Assembly (NCBI RefSeq): GCF_011947195.1
Contig: NZ_JAATVY010000018.1
Span: 1-64,000, forward strand
From: Planosporangium thailandense
GTDB lineage: Bacteria > Actinomycetota > Actinomycetes > Mycobacteriales > Micromonosporaceae
Direction of reading: 5' to 3'
Length of the DNA stretch: 64,000 nt
Position 1 is the stretch's first letter; each line of letters starts with the position of its first letter. Positions 7,950 through 16,973 of the stretch are shown here, one piece after another. The notes beneath the pieces were generated by a model that was given only the letters and a program-made list of their open reading frames with translations, searched no databases and had not been told where the DNA came from. The position numbers and the translations under genes are program-made.

Positions 7950-9167
7950 TCACCAGGTCACCGGCAGCTTCTGCAGGCCGTGGATGAACGAGGGGCGCAC
8001 CGCGACCTCGTCGGGTGGTACGGCCAGCCGCAGCGTGGGCAGCCGCTGCGCCAGCGCGGCCAGGGCGATGCGCAGCTCGGTGCGGGCCAGGGGCTGGCCG
8101 ATGCACTGGTGTACGCCGAATCCGAACGCGACGTGGTGCTGACCGCCGCGGTCGACGTCGAACCGGTCGGCGTCGACGAAGACCGCCTCGTCGCGGTTGG
8201 CTGCCGGCAGGAGCGCGATGACCCCTTCCCCGGCCCTGATCTGCTGGCCGCCGACCACGGCGTCCTCGACCGCGATCCGCGGCAGCCCGCTGCGCACGAT
8301 CGTGAGGTACCGCAGCAGCTCCTCCACCAGTGCCGGGGCGCGACCGGGATCGACGCCCAGCGCCTCGAACTGCTCGCGGTGCCGGAGCAGGACGAGCGTG
8401 CTCAGGCCGATCATGTTCGCGGTCGTCTCGTGCCCGGCAACCAGCAGGAGCAGGGCCATGCCGATGGCCTCGTCGTGGGTGAGCTGGCCGTCGCGCAGGC
8501 GGTGGGCGACGAGCCGGCCCAGCAGGTCGTCGCCGCCGTCGCGCTCCTTGGCGGTGACGAGCCGGCTGAGGTAGTCCTGCAGCTCGTCGGCGGCGGCCTG
8601 CGCGTCGGCCACCGAGGTGGTGTTGCTCAGCAGCACCCTGCTGCGGCTCTGGAAGAAGTCGTGGTCGTCGTAGGGCACGCCGAGCAGGTGGCAGATGACC
8701 AGGGACGGGACCGGGAGCGCGAACGACGCGACCAGATCGGCCGGCGGTCCGGCGGCGATCATGTCGTCGAGGAAGCCTTCGACCGTGCGCTGGATCAGTG
8801 GTTCGAGGCGACGCACGCTCTTGATCATGAATTCGGGGGTGAGCATGCGGCGGTAGCGGCCGTGCTCGGGCGGGTCCATCCGGATGAAGACGCCCGCCCG
8901 GTCGCGCGCGTCGCGCTGCGCCGGCAGCGGCCGCAGCAGCGGAAAGCCCGGCTTCATGATGTCGGCGCTGAACGCCGGGCTGCGCAGCACCTCACGCACG
9001 TCGGCGAGCTGTGTGAGCAGCCAGGCCCACCCGCCCGTCGGCAGCGCGACGCGGGTGATCGGTCCCTGTTCCGGCAGCCGCTCCTGGTAGGCCAGCGGAT
9101 CGAAGGGGTTGTCGTTGAGCTCCGGGAAGGGGAACGACGGAAGATCGGTAGCGGTGGTCCCTGGCAT
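7950..9167 (-). CDS. Cytochrome P450
   Basis: A 405-residue soluble bacterial P450. The I-helix oxygen-activation motif reads AGHETTANM, the ExxR motif lies in VEELLRYL, and the heme loop FGFGVHQCIGQPLAR gives axial ligand Cys355. The ATG at 9167 has GGGAGG seven bases upstream; the longer open frame to 9275 is not needed. It resembles CYP105/CYP107-type hydroxylases of secondary metabolism or xenobiotic turnover, but no biosynthetic cluster surrounds it. It is co-transcribed with the ferredoxin downstream. Confidence 0.93.
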   Translation of the reverse strand: MPGTTATDLPSFPFPELNDNPFDPLAYQERLPEQGPITRVALPTGGWAWLLTQLADVREVLRSPAFSADIMKPGFPLLRPLPAQRDARDRAGVFIRMDPPEHGRYRRMLTPEFMIKSVRRLEPLIQRTVEGFLDDMIAAGPPADLVASFALPVPSLVICHLLGVPYDDHDFFQSRSRVLLSNTTSVADAQAAADELQDYLSRLVTAKERDGGDDLLGRLVAHRLRDGQLTHDEAIGMALLLLVAGHETTANMIGLSTLVLLRHREQFEALGVDPGRAPALVEELLRYLTIVRSGLPRIAVEDAVVGGQQIRAGEGVIALLPAANRDEAVFVDADRFDVDRGGQHHVAFGFGVHQCIGQPLARTELRIALAALAQRLPTLRLAVPPDEVAVRPSFIHGLQKLPVTW

Positions 9168-9259
9168 GTCGACGCCTCCCTGGGGACGACAGTGCGGGTG
9201 CTCCTCGCAGTTCCCAAAGTTACCCCGAAGCCCTCCTCCGCCGGGCGATCCGGTCACCC

Positions 9260-9276
9260 TTTGCCATAACGGCAAA
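9260..9276. promoter_or_regulatory. Inverted repeat TTTGCC-N5-GGCAAA before the P450
   Basis: Six-base arms at 9260-9265 and 9271-9276 lie 93 bases upstream of the P450 start and just past the xylA stop. A candidate repressor site, seen once only. Confidence 0.35.
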
Positions 9277-9307
9277 ACTCCGGCTCAGGCGCGTTCCGAG
9301 CATCGCC

Positions 9308-10492
9308 TCAGCGGGCACCGAGCAGGTGCTCCACCGCGAGCTGGGTGAGGTGGACCGCCCCGAGCCCGCGCTCGCCCGCCGCATCGGCGTCGAAGTCCTC
9401 GTACGCGCTGCGATCGGCGAGCAGGTCGGCGTACGTCTCCCCGGCGGCGAGGGTCGGTGCCGACAGCGCCGCGACCCGGCTCGCCGCGCGGGCGGCCTGC
9501 ACCTCGGGATCGGCGCGGAACGCCGCCGCGCGCTCCTTGAGCAGCAGGTACGTGCGCATGTTCGCCGCCGCCGAGGCCCATACGCCGGCGGCGTTCTCGG
9601 TACGCGCGGGCTTGTAGTCGAAGTGCCGGGGTCCGTCGTAGGCCGGGCCGCCGTCGGACCCGTGCTCGATCAGGTCCACCAGGAAGAAGGCGTTGAGCAG
9701 ATCGCCGTGACCGAACACGAGATCCTGGTCGAACTTGATGCCGCGCTGGCCGTTGAGGTCGATGTGGAACAGCTTGCCCTGCCACAGCGCCTGCGCGATG
9801 CCGGCGGCGACGTTGAGCCCGGCCATCTGCTCGTGGCCGACCTCCGGGTTGACGCCGACGAGCTCACGGTGCTCCAACTCGGAGATGAACGCGAGCGCGT
9901 GGCCGACGGTCGGCAGCAGGATGTCACCTCGCGGCTCGTTGGGCTTGGGCTCGATGGCGAAGCGGATCCCGTACCCGCGGTCGACGACGTACTGGGCCAG
10001 CAGGTCGATGGCCTCGCGGTAGCGGTCGAGCGCGGCCCGGATGTCCTTGGCCGCGTCGGACTCCGCGCCCTCCCGCCCGCCCCAGAACACGTACGTCTGC
10101 GCGCCCAGCGCCGCGGCGAGGTCGAGGTTGCGCATCACCTTGCGGAGGGCGTACCGGCGGATGTCGCGGTCGTTGCTGGTGAACGCGCCGTCCTTGAACA
10201 CCGGGTGGGTGAACAGGTTGGTGGTGGCCATCGGCACGACCAGGCCCGTCTCAGCCAGCGCAGCCTGGAAGCGGAAGATCTGCTTGTCGCGCGCGGCGTC
10301 GTCGCTGCCGTACGGGACGAGGTCGTCGTCGTGGAAGGTCACGCCGTACGCGCCGAGCTCGGCGAGCCGGTGCACGGTCTCCACCGGGTCGAGCGGCGGG
10401 CGGGTGGCGTCGCCGAACGGGTCGCGCCCCTGCCAACCCACGGTCCACAGGCCGAACGAGAACTTGTCTACCTTGCTCGGACCGGTGGTCAT
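9308..10492 (-). CDS. xylA: Xylose isomerase
   Basis: Converts D-xylose to D-xylulose in the cytoplasm. The 394 residues match the usual actinobacterial length. Signature stretches are complete: [10 protein letters not shown] near the N-terminus with a catalytic His, YVFWGGREG, the metal-binding [24 protein letters not shown], and [17 protein letters not shown]. The ATG at 10492 follows GGGGAG. It is divergent from xylFGH and its ROK repressor; the matching kinase gene xylB lies 43 kb away at 53478. Confidence 0.97.
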   Translation of the reverse strand: MTTGPSKVDKFSFGLWTVGWQGRDPFGDATRPPLDPVETVHRLAELGAYGVTFHDDDLVPYGSDDAARDKQIFRFQAALAETGLVVPMATTNLFTHPVFKDGAFTSNDRDIRRYALRKVMRNLDLAAALGAQTYVFWGGREGAESDAAKDIRAALDRYREAIDLLAQYVVDRGYGIRFAIEPKPNEPRGDILLPTVGHALAFISELEHRELVGVNPEVGHEQMAGLNVAAGIAQALWQGKLFHIDLNGQRGIKFDQDLVFGHGDLLNAFFLVDLIEHGSDGGPAYDGPRHFDYKPARTENAAGVWASAAANMRTYLLLKERAAAFRADPEVQAARAASRVAALSAPTLAAGETYADLLADRSAYEDFDADAAGERGLGAVHLTQLAVEHLLGAR

Positions 10493-10910
10493 TTCGTCAC
10501 TCCCCGGGGTGGCTGACGGTGTGCGGTGACCGTAGGTACGGCCCGATCCCGCCGTCAAGGCCGACGATCACGGCGATCCCGACCGTACAAGTCGGACTTA
10601 CCGGATCAACCGGTCGTTATATGTCCACCGAATGAAGGCGGGGTCGCCAAATTGTTATCGGCGGCAACAAACTCGTCCCGCCAGACCATTGCGCAAGAGC
10701 GATGGATCGGAATACGTTGCCGGGCACAACAAACCGCAACGACCGGGTTTGCCGAGGCCAGGACCTGCTTCGGTGGCCCGGTCTCCCCCGGTCCCGGCCG
10801 ACGGGTCGCACGGCGCCACGCTGCGTCGACCCGGATCCGGACACCAAGCAGCACACCGCACCCCCCGAACCGCCGCTTCCGCGGCAGCCCACCCGAAAGG
10901 ATCCGTGCCC
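10493..10910. promoter_or_regulatory. xylA/xylF divergent control region with two xylO-like sites
   Basis: 418 gene-free bases. Site 1, at 10652-10673, has TTGTT and AACAA arms nine bases apart and ends CAACAAACT. Site 2, at 10716-10735, has GTTG and CAAC arms and ends CAACAAACC. The shared CAACAAAC half-site matches the Bacillus ROK-family XylR operator as I remember it. The ROK regulator at 14278 is the obvious binder. No clear -10/-35 pair could be fixed. Confidence 0.6.
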
Positions 10911-12008
10911 ATGCGCAGAGGCATTCTTGCCCTCGCCGTCGCGGTCGTCGCGGCCGGCGGCATGGCCGCCTGCGGCAACAGCAACAAGTCGTCGAGCGGC
11001 AACGGCAGTTCCGAGACCAAGACGCCGAAGATCGGTGTCATCCTGCCTGACAGCAAGACGTCGGCCCGTTGGGAGACTGCGGACCGCAAGTTCCTCCAGC
11101 AGGCGTTCGACGCGGCCGGTGTCAAGGCCGACATCCAGAACGCGCAGGGTGACAAGACCGCGTTCCAGACCATCGCCGACCAGATGATCACCAACGGCGC
11201 GACCGTCCTGATGATCGTCAACCTGGACAGCGGCACCGGCAAGGCCGTCCTCGACAAGGCCAAGTCCCAGGGCGTGGCGACGATCGACTACGACCGGCTG
11301 ACCCTCGGCGGCGGCGCGCAGTACTACGTCAGCTTCGACAACACCAAGGTCGGCGAACTGCAGGGTCAGGGCCTGGTGAAGTGCCTGGCCGACAAGGGCG
11401 CGCAGAAGCCCGTCGTCGCGGAGCTCAACGGCTCGCCGACCGACAACAACGCCACGCTGTTCAAGAACGGCTACGACTCGGTCCTCAAGCCCAAGTACGA
11501 CTCGGGCGAGTACGTCAAGGGCCCCGACGTGGCCGTGCCCGACTGGGACAACGCCCAGGCCGCCACCATCTTCGAGCAGATGCTGACCCAGAAGCCCGAC
11601 ATCAAGGGCGTACTGGCCGCCAACGACGGCCTCGGCAACGCCGCCATCACGGTGCTCAAGAAGCAGAAGCTCAACGGGCAGGTGCCGGTGACCGGTCAGG
11701 ACGCCACCGTCCAGGGCCTGCAGAACATCCTCGCCGGCGACCAGTGCATGACCGTCTACAAGGCCGTCAAGAAGGAGGCCCAGGCCGCCGCCGACCTGGC
11801 CATCTCGCTCGCCAAGGGCCAGAAGAAGGCCGTTGACGGCAAGGTCACCGACCCGACCACCAAGAAGGACGTGCCGTCGGTGCTGCTGACCCCGGTCGCC
11901 ATCACCAAGGACAACGTCAAGGACGTCGTCGACGACGGCTACGTCAGCGCCGCCGACCTGTGCACCGGCGACTTCGCCGCCAAGTGCACCGCGGCCGGCA
12001 TCAAGTAG
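10911..12008 (+). CDS. xylF: Xylose ABC transporter, substrate-binding lipoprotein
   Basis: Captures xylose (or a similar pentose) outside the membrane and hands it to XylGH. 365 residues starting MRRGILALAVAV, with lipobox GMAAC and then a Ser/Gly/Asn linker. The periplasmic-binding-protein type I fold follows (IGVILPDSKTSARWE, DYDRLTLGG, VTGQDATVQG). The ATG at 10911 has AAAGGA upstream. First gene of xylFGH; a strong hairpin separates it from xylG, which should keep xylF expression above that of the membrane parts. Confidence 0.93.
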   Translation: MRRGILALAVAVVAAGGMAACGNSNKSSSGNGSSETKTPKIGVILPDSKTSARWETADRKFLQQAFDAAGVKADIQNAQGDKTAFQTIADQMITNGATVLMIVNLDSGTGKAVLDKAKSQGVATIDYDRLTLGGGAQYYVSFDNTKVGELQGQGLVKCLADKGAQKPVVAELNGSPTDNNATLFKNGYDSVLKPKYDSGEYVKGPDVAVPDWDNAQAATIFEQMLTQKPDIKGVLAANDGLGNAAITVLKKQKLNGQVPVTGQDATVQGLQNILAGDQCMTVYKAVKKEAQAAADLAISLAKGQKKAVDGKVTDPTTKKDVPSVLLTPVAITKDNVKDVVDDGYVSAADLCTGDFAAKCTAAGIK

Positions 12009-12051
12009 CCGCAGCCGAGCCCGACCCTGTCAGTACGCATCGATTCGGCTC

Positions 12052-12092
12052 GGCGCAGTGGCGGTGCCTCCCTCCGGCACCGCCACTGCGCC
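12052..12092 (+). terminator. 16-bp hairpin between xylF and xylG
   Basis: Arms 12052-12067 (GGCGCAGTGGCGGTGC) and 12077-12092 are exact complements around a 9-base loop. It has no T-run and lies inside the operon. It probably acts as a partial terminator or 3' stabiliser raising the binding protein over the ATPase and permease. Confidence 0.75.
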
Positions 12093-12113
12093 GCCTCACG
12101 GAAGGGAACCGGC

Positions 12114-12905
12114 GTGGCGGCCACCCCCCTGTTGGAAGTGCGCGGGATCAACAAAAGCTTCGGTCCCGTGCAGGTTCTGCGCGACGTCGACTTCGCCATC
12201 TACCCGGGCGAGGTCACCGCGCTCGTCGGCGACAACGGCGCCGGCAAGTCCACATTGGTGAAATGCATCGGCGGGATCCACCCGATCGACTCCGGCGAGT
12301 ACTACGTCGAAGGCCAGCCGGTCACCGTCCACTCCCCGCGCGACGCCGCGCAGCTCGGGGTGGAGATCGTCTACCAGGACCTCGCCCTCTGCGACAACCT
12401 CGACATCGTCCAGAACATGTTCCTCGGCCGGGAGCGCCGCAACGGCCTCGTGCTCGACGAGATCACGATGGAGCAGTTGGCCACCAACACCCTCGCCTCG
12501 CTCTCGGTCCGCACCGTCAAGTCGGTGCGCCAACTGGTGGCCAGCCTCTCCGGTGGGCAGCGCCAGACCGTCGCCATCGCCAAGGCCGTGCTGTGGAACA
12601 GCCGGGTCGTCATCCTCGACGAGCCCACCGCGGCGCTCGGCGTCGCGCAGACGGCCCAGGTGCTCGAACTGGTCCGCCGCCTGGCCGACACCGGCCACGC
12701 GGTCGTCCTGATCTCACACAACATGAACGACGTCTTCGCCGTCTCCGACCGCATCGCCGCGCTCTACCTGGGCCGGATGGCCGCCCAGGTGAAGGCGACC
12801 GACGTCACCCACGCCCAGGTCGTGGAGCTGATCACCGCCGGCCGCAGCGGTGACCTGGGGCTGGCGCCGACCGGCGCCGAGACCGTGAACGGAGTGCAGT
12901 CATGA
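12114..12905 (+). CDS. xylG: Xylose ABC transporter ATP-binding protein
   Basis: Energises pentose import. 263 residues with one ATPase domain: Walker A GDNGAGKST, signature LSGGQRQ, Walker B VVILDEP and the switch His in LISHN. E. coli XylG carries two such domains in about 510 residues, so this is the single-domain form common in actinobacterial CUT2 systems and must work as a homodimer. The GTG at 12114 has GGAAGGGAA upstream. Its stop overlaps the ATG of a 27-codon mini-ORF that leads into xylH. Confidence 0.93.
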   Translation: MAATPLLEVRGINKSFGPVQVLRDVDFAIYPGEVTALVGDNGAGKSTLVKCIGGIHPIDSGEYYVEGQPVTVHSPRDAAQLGVEIVYQDLALCDNLDIVQNMFLGRERRNGLVLDEITMEQLATNTLASLSVRTVKSVRQLVASLSGGQRQTVAIAKAVLWNSRVVILDEPTAALGVAQTAQVLELVRRLADTGHAVVLISHNMNDVFAVSDRIAALYLGRMAAQVKATDVTHAQVVELITAGRSGDLGLAPTGAETVNGVQS

Positions 12906-12985
12906 GCGAGCGAAGCGAGCGAATCATCAGACTCAGCGCGTGTGAGCCTCATGCCGCCGCCGAGCGCAGCGAGGTGGCGGCATGA
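12902..12985 (+). CDS. 27-codon mini-ORF linking xylG and xylH
   Basis: The ATG at 12902 overlaps the xylG TGA, and its own TGA at 12983-12985 overlaps the xylH ATG, giving ATGA junctions at both ends. The product starts MSERSERIIRLSACEPH. It is built from the repetitive GAGCGAGCGAAGCGAGCG element and uses AGA and CGA codons unlike its neighbours. It likely has no protein role; ribosomes crossing it would open the hairpin over the xylH start. It could also be plain inserted repeat DNA. Confidence 0.5.
   Translation: MSERSERIIRLSACEPHAAAERSEVAA
12950..12984 (+). promoter_or_regulatory. Hairpin enclosing the xylH start codon
   Basis: The arms 12950-12961 and 12973-12984 form 12 pairs (one G-U) around an 11-base loop. 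The 3' arm GGTGGCGGCATG includes the xylH ATG, so initiation should be blocked unless a ribosome from upstream melts the stem. Confidence 0.6.
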
Positions 12986-14253
12986 GCAACATCGTCGTCA
13001 CGTCCGAACAGCCGCCGGTCGACGCCGGGCAGCGGCCCCCGGCCGGGCTGGCCGCGTACGCGCGCAACTACGGCGCCCGGGTACGCGGCGGCGACATGGG
13101 CGCGCTGCCGGCACTCCTCGGGCTCGTCGTGCTCTGTGTCGGCTTCGGCATCGCCCGGCCGGTCTTCTTCAGCGCGACCAACTTCGCCAACCTGTTCACC
13201 CAGGGCGCCGCGGTCGTCGCCATCGCGATGGGCCTGGTCTTCGTCCTGCTGCTCGGCGAGATCGACCTGTCGGCCGGCTTCGCCAGCGGCGTCTGCGGAG
13301 CCGTCCTCGCGGTGCTGCTCACCGAGCACCACCTGCCCTGGTACGTCGCCGTCCTGGCCGCCCTCGTCACCGGCGTGGTGATCGGAACGATCATCGGGCT
13401 GCTCGTCGCCAAGGTCGGCATCCCGTCGTTCGTCGTCACCCTCGCCGGGTTCCTCGCCTTCCAGGGCGTCCTGCTGCTGCTGGTCAACAACGGCACCAAC
13501 ATCTCGGTCACCGACCCGACCATCAAGGCCATCGACAGCGACGGCCAGCTCCCGCCGGCCGTGAGCTGGGTGCTGCTGATCCTCACGGTCGTCGCCTTCG
13601 CCGCCGTGCGACTCACCCGGCGCGCGGGCCGCATCAAGCGCGGTCTCGTCGCGGAGCCGCTGTCGGTGATCATCCTCCGGGTCGGCGCGCTCGCCGTGAT
13701 CGGCGGCGTGGCGGTGTACGTGCTGAACCTGGAGCGCAGTCGCAACCCCGCCGTGGTCTCGCTGCGCGGGGTCCCGCTCGTCGTGCTCATCCTCGCCGTC
13801 ATCGCGGTGCTCTGGACGTTCGTGCTGAGCCGCACCGCGTACGGCCGGCACATCTACGCCGTCGGCGGCAACCGGGAAGCGGCCCGCCGCGCGGGCATCA
13901 ACGTCGACCGGATCCGGATCTCGGTGTTCGTCATCGGTTCGACGATGGCCGCCGTCGGCGGCATCATCGCCGTGTCCCGGGCCAACTCGGTCGACCCGAA
14001 CACCGGCGGCAGCAACGTGCTGCTGTACGCGGTCGGCGCGGCCGTCATCGGCGGCACCAGCCTCTTCGGCGGCAAGGGACGCGTCATCGACGCGGTGCTC
14101 GGCGGCGCGCTGATGGCGGTCATCGAGAACGGCATGGGCCTGATGGGGGTCAGCGCCGGGATCAAGTACGCCTTCACCGGTGCCGTATTGTTGCTCGCCG
14201 CCGGTGTGGACGCGCTTTCCCGTCGCCGGGCCGCCGCGGCCGGCCTGCGATAA
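12982..14253 (+). CDS. xylH: Xylose ABC transporter permease
   Basis: Membrane channel of the CUT2 pentose importer, 423 residues with about ten hydrophobic segments. Typical family stretches are visible: FVLLLGEIDLSAG, KVGIPSFVVTLAG and, near the end, AVGAAVIGGTSLFGGKG. A basic loop (RRAGRIKRG) sits mid-protein. The start is buried in a hairpin and coupled to the mini-ORF upstream. The regulator gene follows after 24 bases and is probably part of the same transcript. Confidence 0.94.
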   Translation: MSNIVVTSEQPPVDAGQRPPAGLAAYARNYGARVRGGDMGALPALLGLVVLCVGFGIARPVFFSATNFANLFTQGAAVVAIAMGLVFVLLLGEIDLSAGFASGVCGAVLAVLLTEHHLPWYVAVLAALVTGVVIGTIIGLLVAKVGIPSFVVTLAGFLAFQGVLLLLVNNGTNISVTDPTIKAIDSDGQLPPAVSWVLLILTVVAFAAVRLTRRAGRIKRGLVAEPLSVIILRVGALAVIGGVAVYVLNLERSRNPAVVSLRGVPLVVLILAVIAVLWTFVLSRTAYGRHIYAVGGNREAARRAGINVDRIRISVFVIGSTMAAVGGIIAVSRANSVDPNTGGSNVLLYAVGAAVIGGTSLFGGKGRVIDAVLGGALMAVIENGMGLMGVSAGIKYAFTGAVLLLAAGVDALSRRRAAAAGLR

Positions 14254-14277
14254 GTGGCGCGGGGAACAGAGAGCATC

Positions 14278-15462
14278 ATGCGCACCGGACCGAGCCAGGA
14301 CGAGATCCGGCGGCTCAACCTGGGCGCGCTCCTGCGCTATGTCCACCTCCACGGTCCCACCTCGCGGGCCGAGCTCACCGCCAACCTCGGCCTCAACCGC
14401 AGCACCATCGGGGCGCTCACCGCGGACCTGGTGGCCGCCGGGCTGGTGCGCGAGGAACTGCCCCGCGACCACGGCCGGGCCGGGCGACCGTCACTGGTCG
14501 TCCGGCCCGAGCCGAACGCGTACGTGTTCGCGTTCACCATCGAGGCCGACCGGGTCACCGCGGCGCGCGTCGGGCTCGGCGGGGAGATCCTGGACCGCCG
14601 GGACCTCCCACGTCCCCGCGGTGAGCTGCCGCCCGCCGAGGTCGTCGCGCCGCTCGCCGACGCCGTCCGTGCCATGCAGGGGTCGGTGCCGGCGAGCGCC
14701 CGCTACATCGGCAGCGGCGCGGCCGTCTCAGCAATGGTGCGTCGCGAGGACGGGCTCGTACGGCTCGCTCCGCACATCGGCTGGGTGGACGAGCCGCTGG
14801 GCGAGATCCTCGCCAAGGTGCTCGGTCCGGACCGCCCGGTCACCATCCGCAACGCCGCCGACCTGCGGGCCCTCGCCGAGTACACCCGCGGCACCGCGGT
14901 CGGCTGTGACAACGTCGTCTATCTGCACGGCGACGCCGGCCTCGGCGGCGGCATCATCGCCGGCGGCCGGCCGGTGACCGGGCACGGCGGCTACGGCGGC
15001 GAGGTCGGCCACATGGTCGTCAACCCGGCCGGCAAGCAGTGCGGGTGCGGGGCGCGCGGCTGCTGGGAGACCGAGGTCGGTGAGGCGGCCCTGCTGCGGG
15101 CCGCCGGGCGCGACGGGTACGGCCGGGAACTGGTCACGGCCGTCGTGGACGCGGCGGCCCGGGGCGACGCCGTCGCGCAGAACGCGATCCGCCAGGTCGG
15201 CGACTGGCTCGGGTTCGGCGTCGCCAACCTGGTCAACATCTTCAACCCGGAGATGGTCATCTTCGGCGGTGGCCTCCGCGAGGTGTACCTCGCCGCCGCC
15301 GCGCAGGTGCGCAGCAGGCTCAACCGGAACGCCCTGCCCGTCTGCCGGGAGCACGTACGGCTGCGTACACCCATGCTCGGAGACGACGCGGCGCTGCTCG
15401 GCGCGGCCGAGGTCGCGTTCGAGCCGCTGCTGACCGACCCGCTCGACGCCACAGCCGGGTAG
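14278..15462 (+). CDS. xylR: ROK-family xylose repressor
   Basis: DNA-binding repressor of 394 residues. An N-terminal winged helix (TSRAELTANLGLNRSTIGALTADL) is followed by a ROK sugar-binding domain. The ROK signature GDAGLGGGIIAGGRPV and zinc site CGCGARGCWE are intact, as in XylR and NagC rather than in the active sugar kinases. I use the ATG at 14278; a GTG at 14254 directly after the xylH stop is possible. Its position at the end of xylFGH, with xylO-like sites before xylF and xylA, makes xylose control the best inference. Confidence 0.88.
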   Translation: MRTGPSQDEIRRLNLGALLRYVHLHGPTSRAELTANLGLNRSTIGALTADLVAAGLVREELPRDHGRAGRPSLVVRPEPNAYVFAFTIEADRVTAARVGLGGEILDRRDLPRPRGELPPAEVVAPLADAVRAMQGSVPASARYIGSGAAVSAMVRREDGLVRLAPHIGWVDEPLGEILAKVLGPDRPVTIRNAADLRALAEYTRGTAVGCDNVVYLHGDAGLGGGIIAGGRPVTGHGGYGGEVGHMVVNPAGKQCGCGARGCWETEVGEAALLRAAGRDGYGRELVTAVVDAAARGDAVAQNAIRQVGDWLGFGVANLVNIFNPEMVIFGGGLREVYLAAAAQVRSRLNRNALPVCREHVRLRTPMLGDDAALLGAAEVAFEPLLTDPLDATAG

Positions 15463-15502
15463 CGGGCGGGCCTGCCGGACAGCGCATCAGGCGAGCCGGC
15501 CG

Positions 15503-16813
15503 TCACGACGTAGCCTGCGACCGCCGTCCGTCACCCCGGGCGCCGGTGGCGACCCAGTCGGGATGGGCGGCCAGGAACGCACCCACCTTGTCGCGCCGTA
15601 CCTGGTCGAACAGGTCCAGGCTCTCGTCGCTCAGGACCTCTGTGGACTGGCCGTCCACCTCCCGCGTATGGAACGCACCGCCGTTGGTGCGAACCAGCAC
15701 GGTCCGGTCCGACCGCAGGCCCTTGAGCGTGAACAGCCACTCCGCCACCGACACCCCGCCCGGGTCGAACGTCAGCGCCGGGCCGGTGGCGCGCAGTACG
15801 GCGTTGAGCTTGACCGGGTTGTAGATGAGCCCCGACCGGGTCGCCTGCTTCAGGACCGCCTGCAGGAACTGCTGCTGGTGGCGTTGCCGGCCGTAGTCGC
15901 CGTCGGGGATTAGCTCGCGCTGGCGTACGTAGTCCAGCGCCTGCCAGGGGGCCATATGCTGGCAGCCCACCGGGTAGACCTGGGGCGTGACGCCGGCCAC
16001 GGGTACCGGGCCGCTGTCGGTGATGTCGTACGGGGTCCGGAACGCGCCCTCGGCGTCCCTGCCGATGTGCACGGAGGTCACCGTCTCGTCGACGCACATG
16101 TCGACCCCGCCCAGGGCCTTCACGAGCGATTCGAAGCCGGCGAAGTTGGCGATCGCTCCCCCGTTGAAGGAGATACCGGTGAACCGCTTGACGGTCCTGG
16201 CCAGCAGTTCGAAGCCGCCCGCGCGTCCGCCGCCGTTCTGGGAGCCGTACTGGAACGCCGCGTTCACCTTGTTCCGCCCGCCGGGATAGCCGGTCTTCGG
16301 GTCGGCCGGGATGTCGACCAGCGCGTCGCGCGGCACCGACACCAGGTACGCCTTGGCGTGGCCGGCCGGGATGTGGACGATGATGATCGAATCGGCGCGA
16401 ACGCCGTCGGTGTTGCCGCCCGGCCGCTCGTCGAGCCCGAGCAGCAGCACGTTGATGGGCCCGGCGATCGAGGCGTGCCGGTGTTCGTCCCTGGCCGCCG
16501 CGTCCCCCAGCAGACTCACCAGGTGCAGCCCGCGCGAGGCACGGCCCAGCAGGTACGTGCCGCCCACCACCGTGACGGCGCTCAGCACCAGGAGGATGAC
16601 GCCGAACGTGAGGGTCGCCCTGACCCACAGTGGACGCTTGCGGCTCCACTTGCGGGCGTTGCGCGACCGGTACACCACCCCGGCCGGCCCGCCAGCCGGC
16701 GACTCGGCACGTGCCGGCCCGCCCTCCGGGAAGCCCTGTCGGCCTTCAGGAGCGCCCGACGGCCGCCACGGGGGAACCCGCGGCGATCGCCAGCCCGAAG
16801 GATTCGTCGACAT
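15503..16813 (-). CDS. LytR-CpsA-Psr (LCP) family wall-glycopolymer ligase
   Basis: Predicted to attach teichoic acid or arabinogalactan-type polymers to peptidoglycan outside the membrane. A Pro/Gly-rich cytoplasmic N-terminus precedes a single membrane segment (ATLTFGVILLVLSAVTVV). The LCP domain has NVLLLGLDER, the Arg/Asp-rich GVRADSIIIVHI, SVPRDALVDIP and, later, DYVRQREL. The start is ambiguous. An 18-bp tandem duplication repeats GGGAGAGCCG-ATG, giving ATGs at 16813, 16831 and 16843. The first two have identical ribosome sites and I use the innermost. No polymer-synthesis genes adjoin. Confidence 0.9.
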   Translation of the reverse strand: MSTNPSGWRSPRVPPWRPSGAPEGRQGFPEGGPARAESPAGGPAGVVYRSRNARKWSRKRPLWVRATLTFGVILLVLSAVTVVGGTYLLGRASRGLHLVSLLGDAAARDEHRHASIAGPINVLLLGLDERPGGNTDGVRADSIIIVHIPAGHAKAYLVSVPRDALVDIPADPKTGYPGGRNKVNAAFQYGSQNGGGRAGGFELLARTVKRFTGISFNGGAIANFAGFESLVKALGGVDMCVDETVTSVHIGRDAEGAFRTPYDITDSGPVPVAGVTPQVYPVGCQHMAPWQALDYVRQRELIPDGDYGRQRHQQQFLQAVLKQATRSGLIYNPVKLNAVLRATGPALTFDPGGVSVAEWLFTLKGLRSDRTVLVRTNGGAFHTREVDGQSTEVLSDESLDLFDQVRRDKVGAFLAAHPDWVATGARGDGRRSQATS

Positions 16814-16846
16814 CGGCTCTCCCGTCGACATCGGCTCTCCCATCGG
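16811..16846 (-). repeat. Tandem duplication of a ribosome site and start codon
   Basis: On the minus strand GGGAGAGCCGATGTCGAC is present twice in tandem, preceded by a further partial GAGCCGATG. All three ATGs are in frame with the LCP protein. Confidence 0.75.
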
Positions 16847-16973
16847 CTCGGACGCGGAACCTCCATCCCGGAGGACACCGCATCACTAGCCGCATCGCAG
16901 GCGGCCAAACCCACCGACGGCACGGACCTGGACCGGTCGCCGCGGCAGCGTACGGTACCGCCATCGCGGCACA

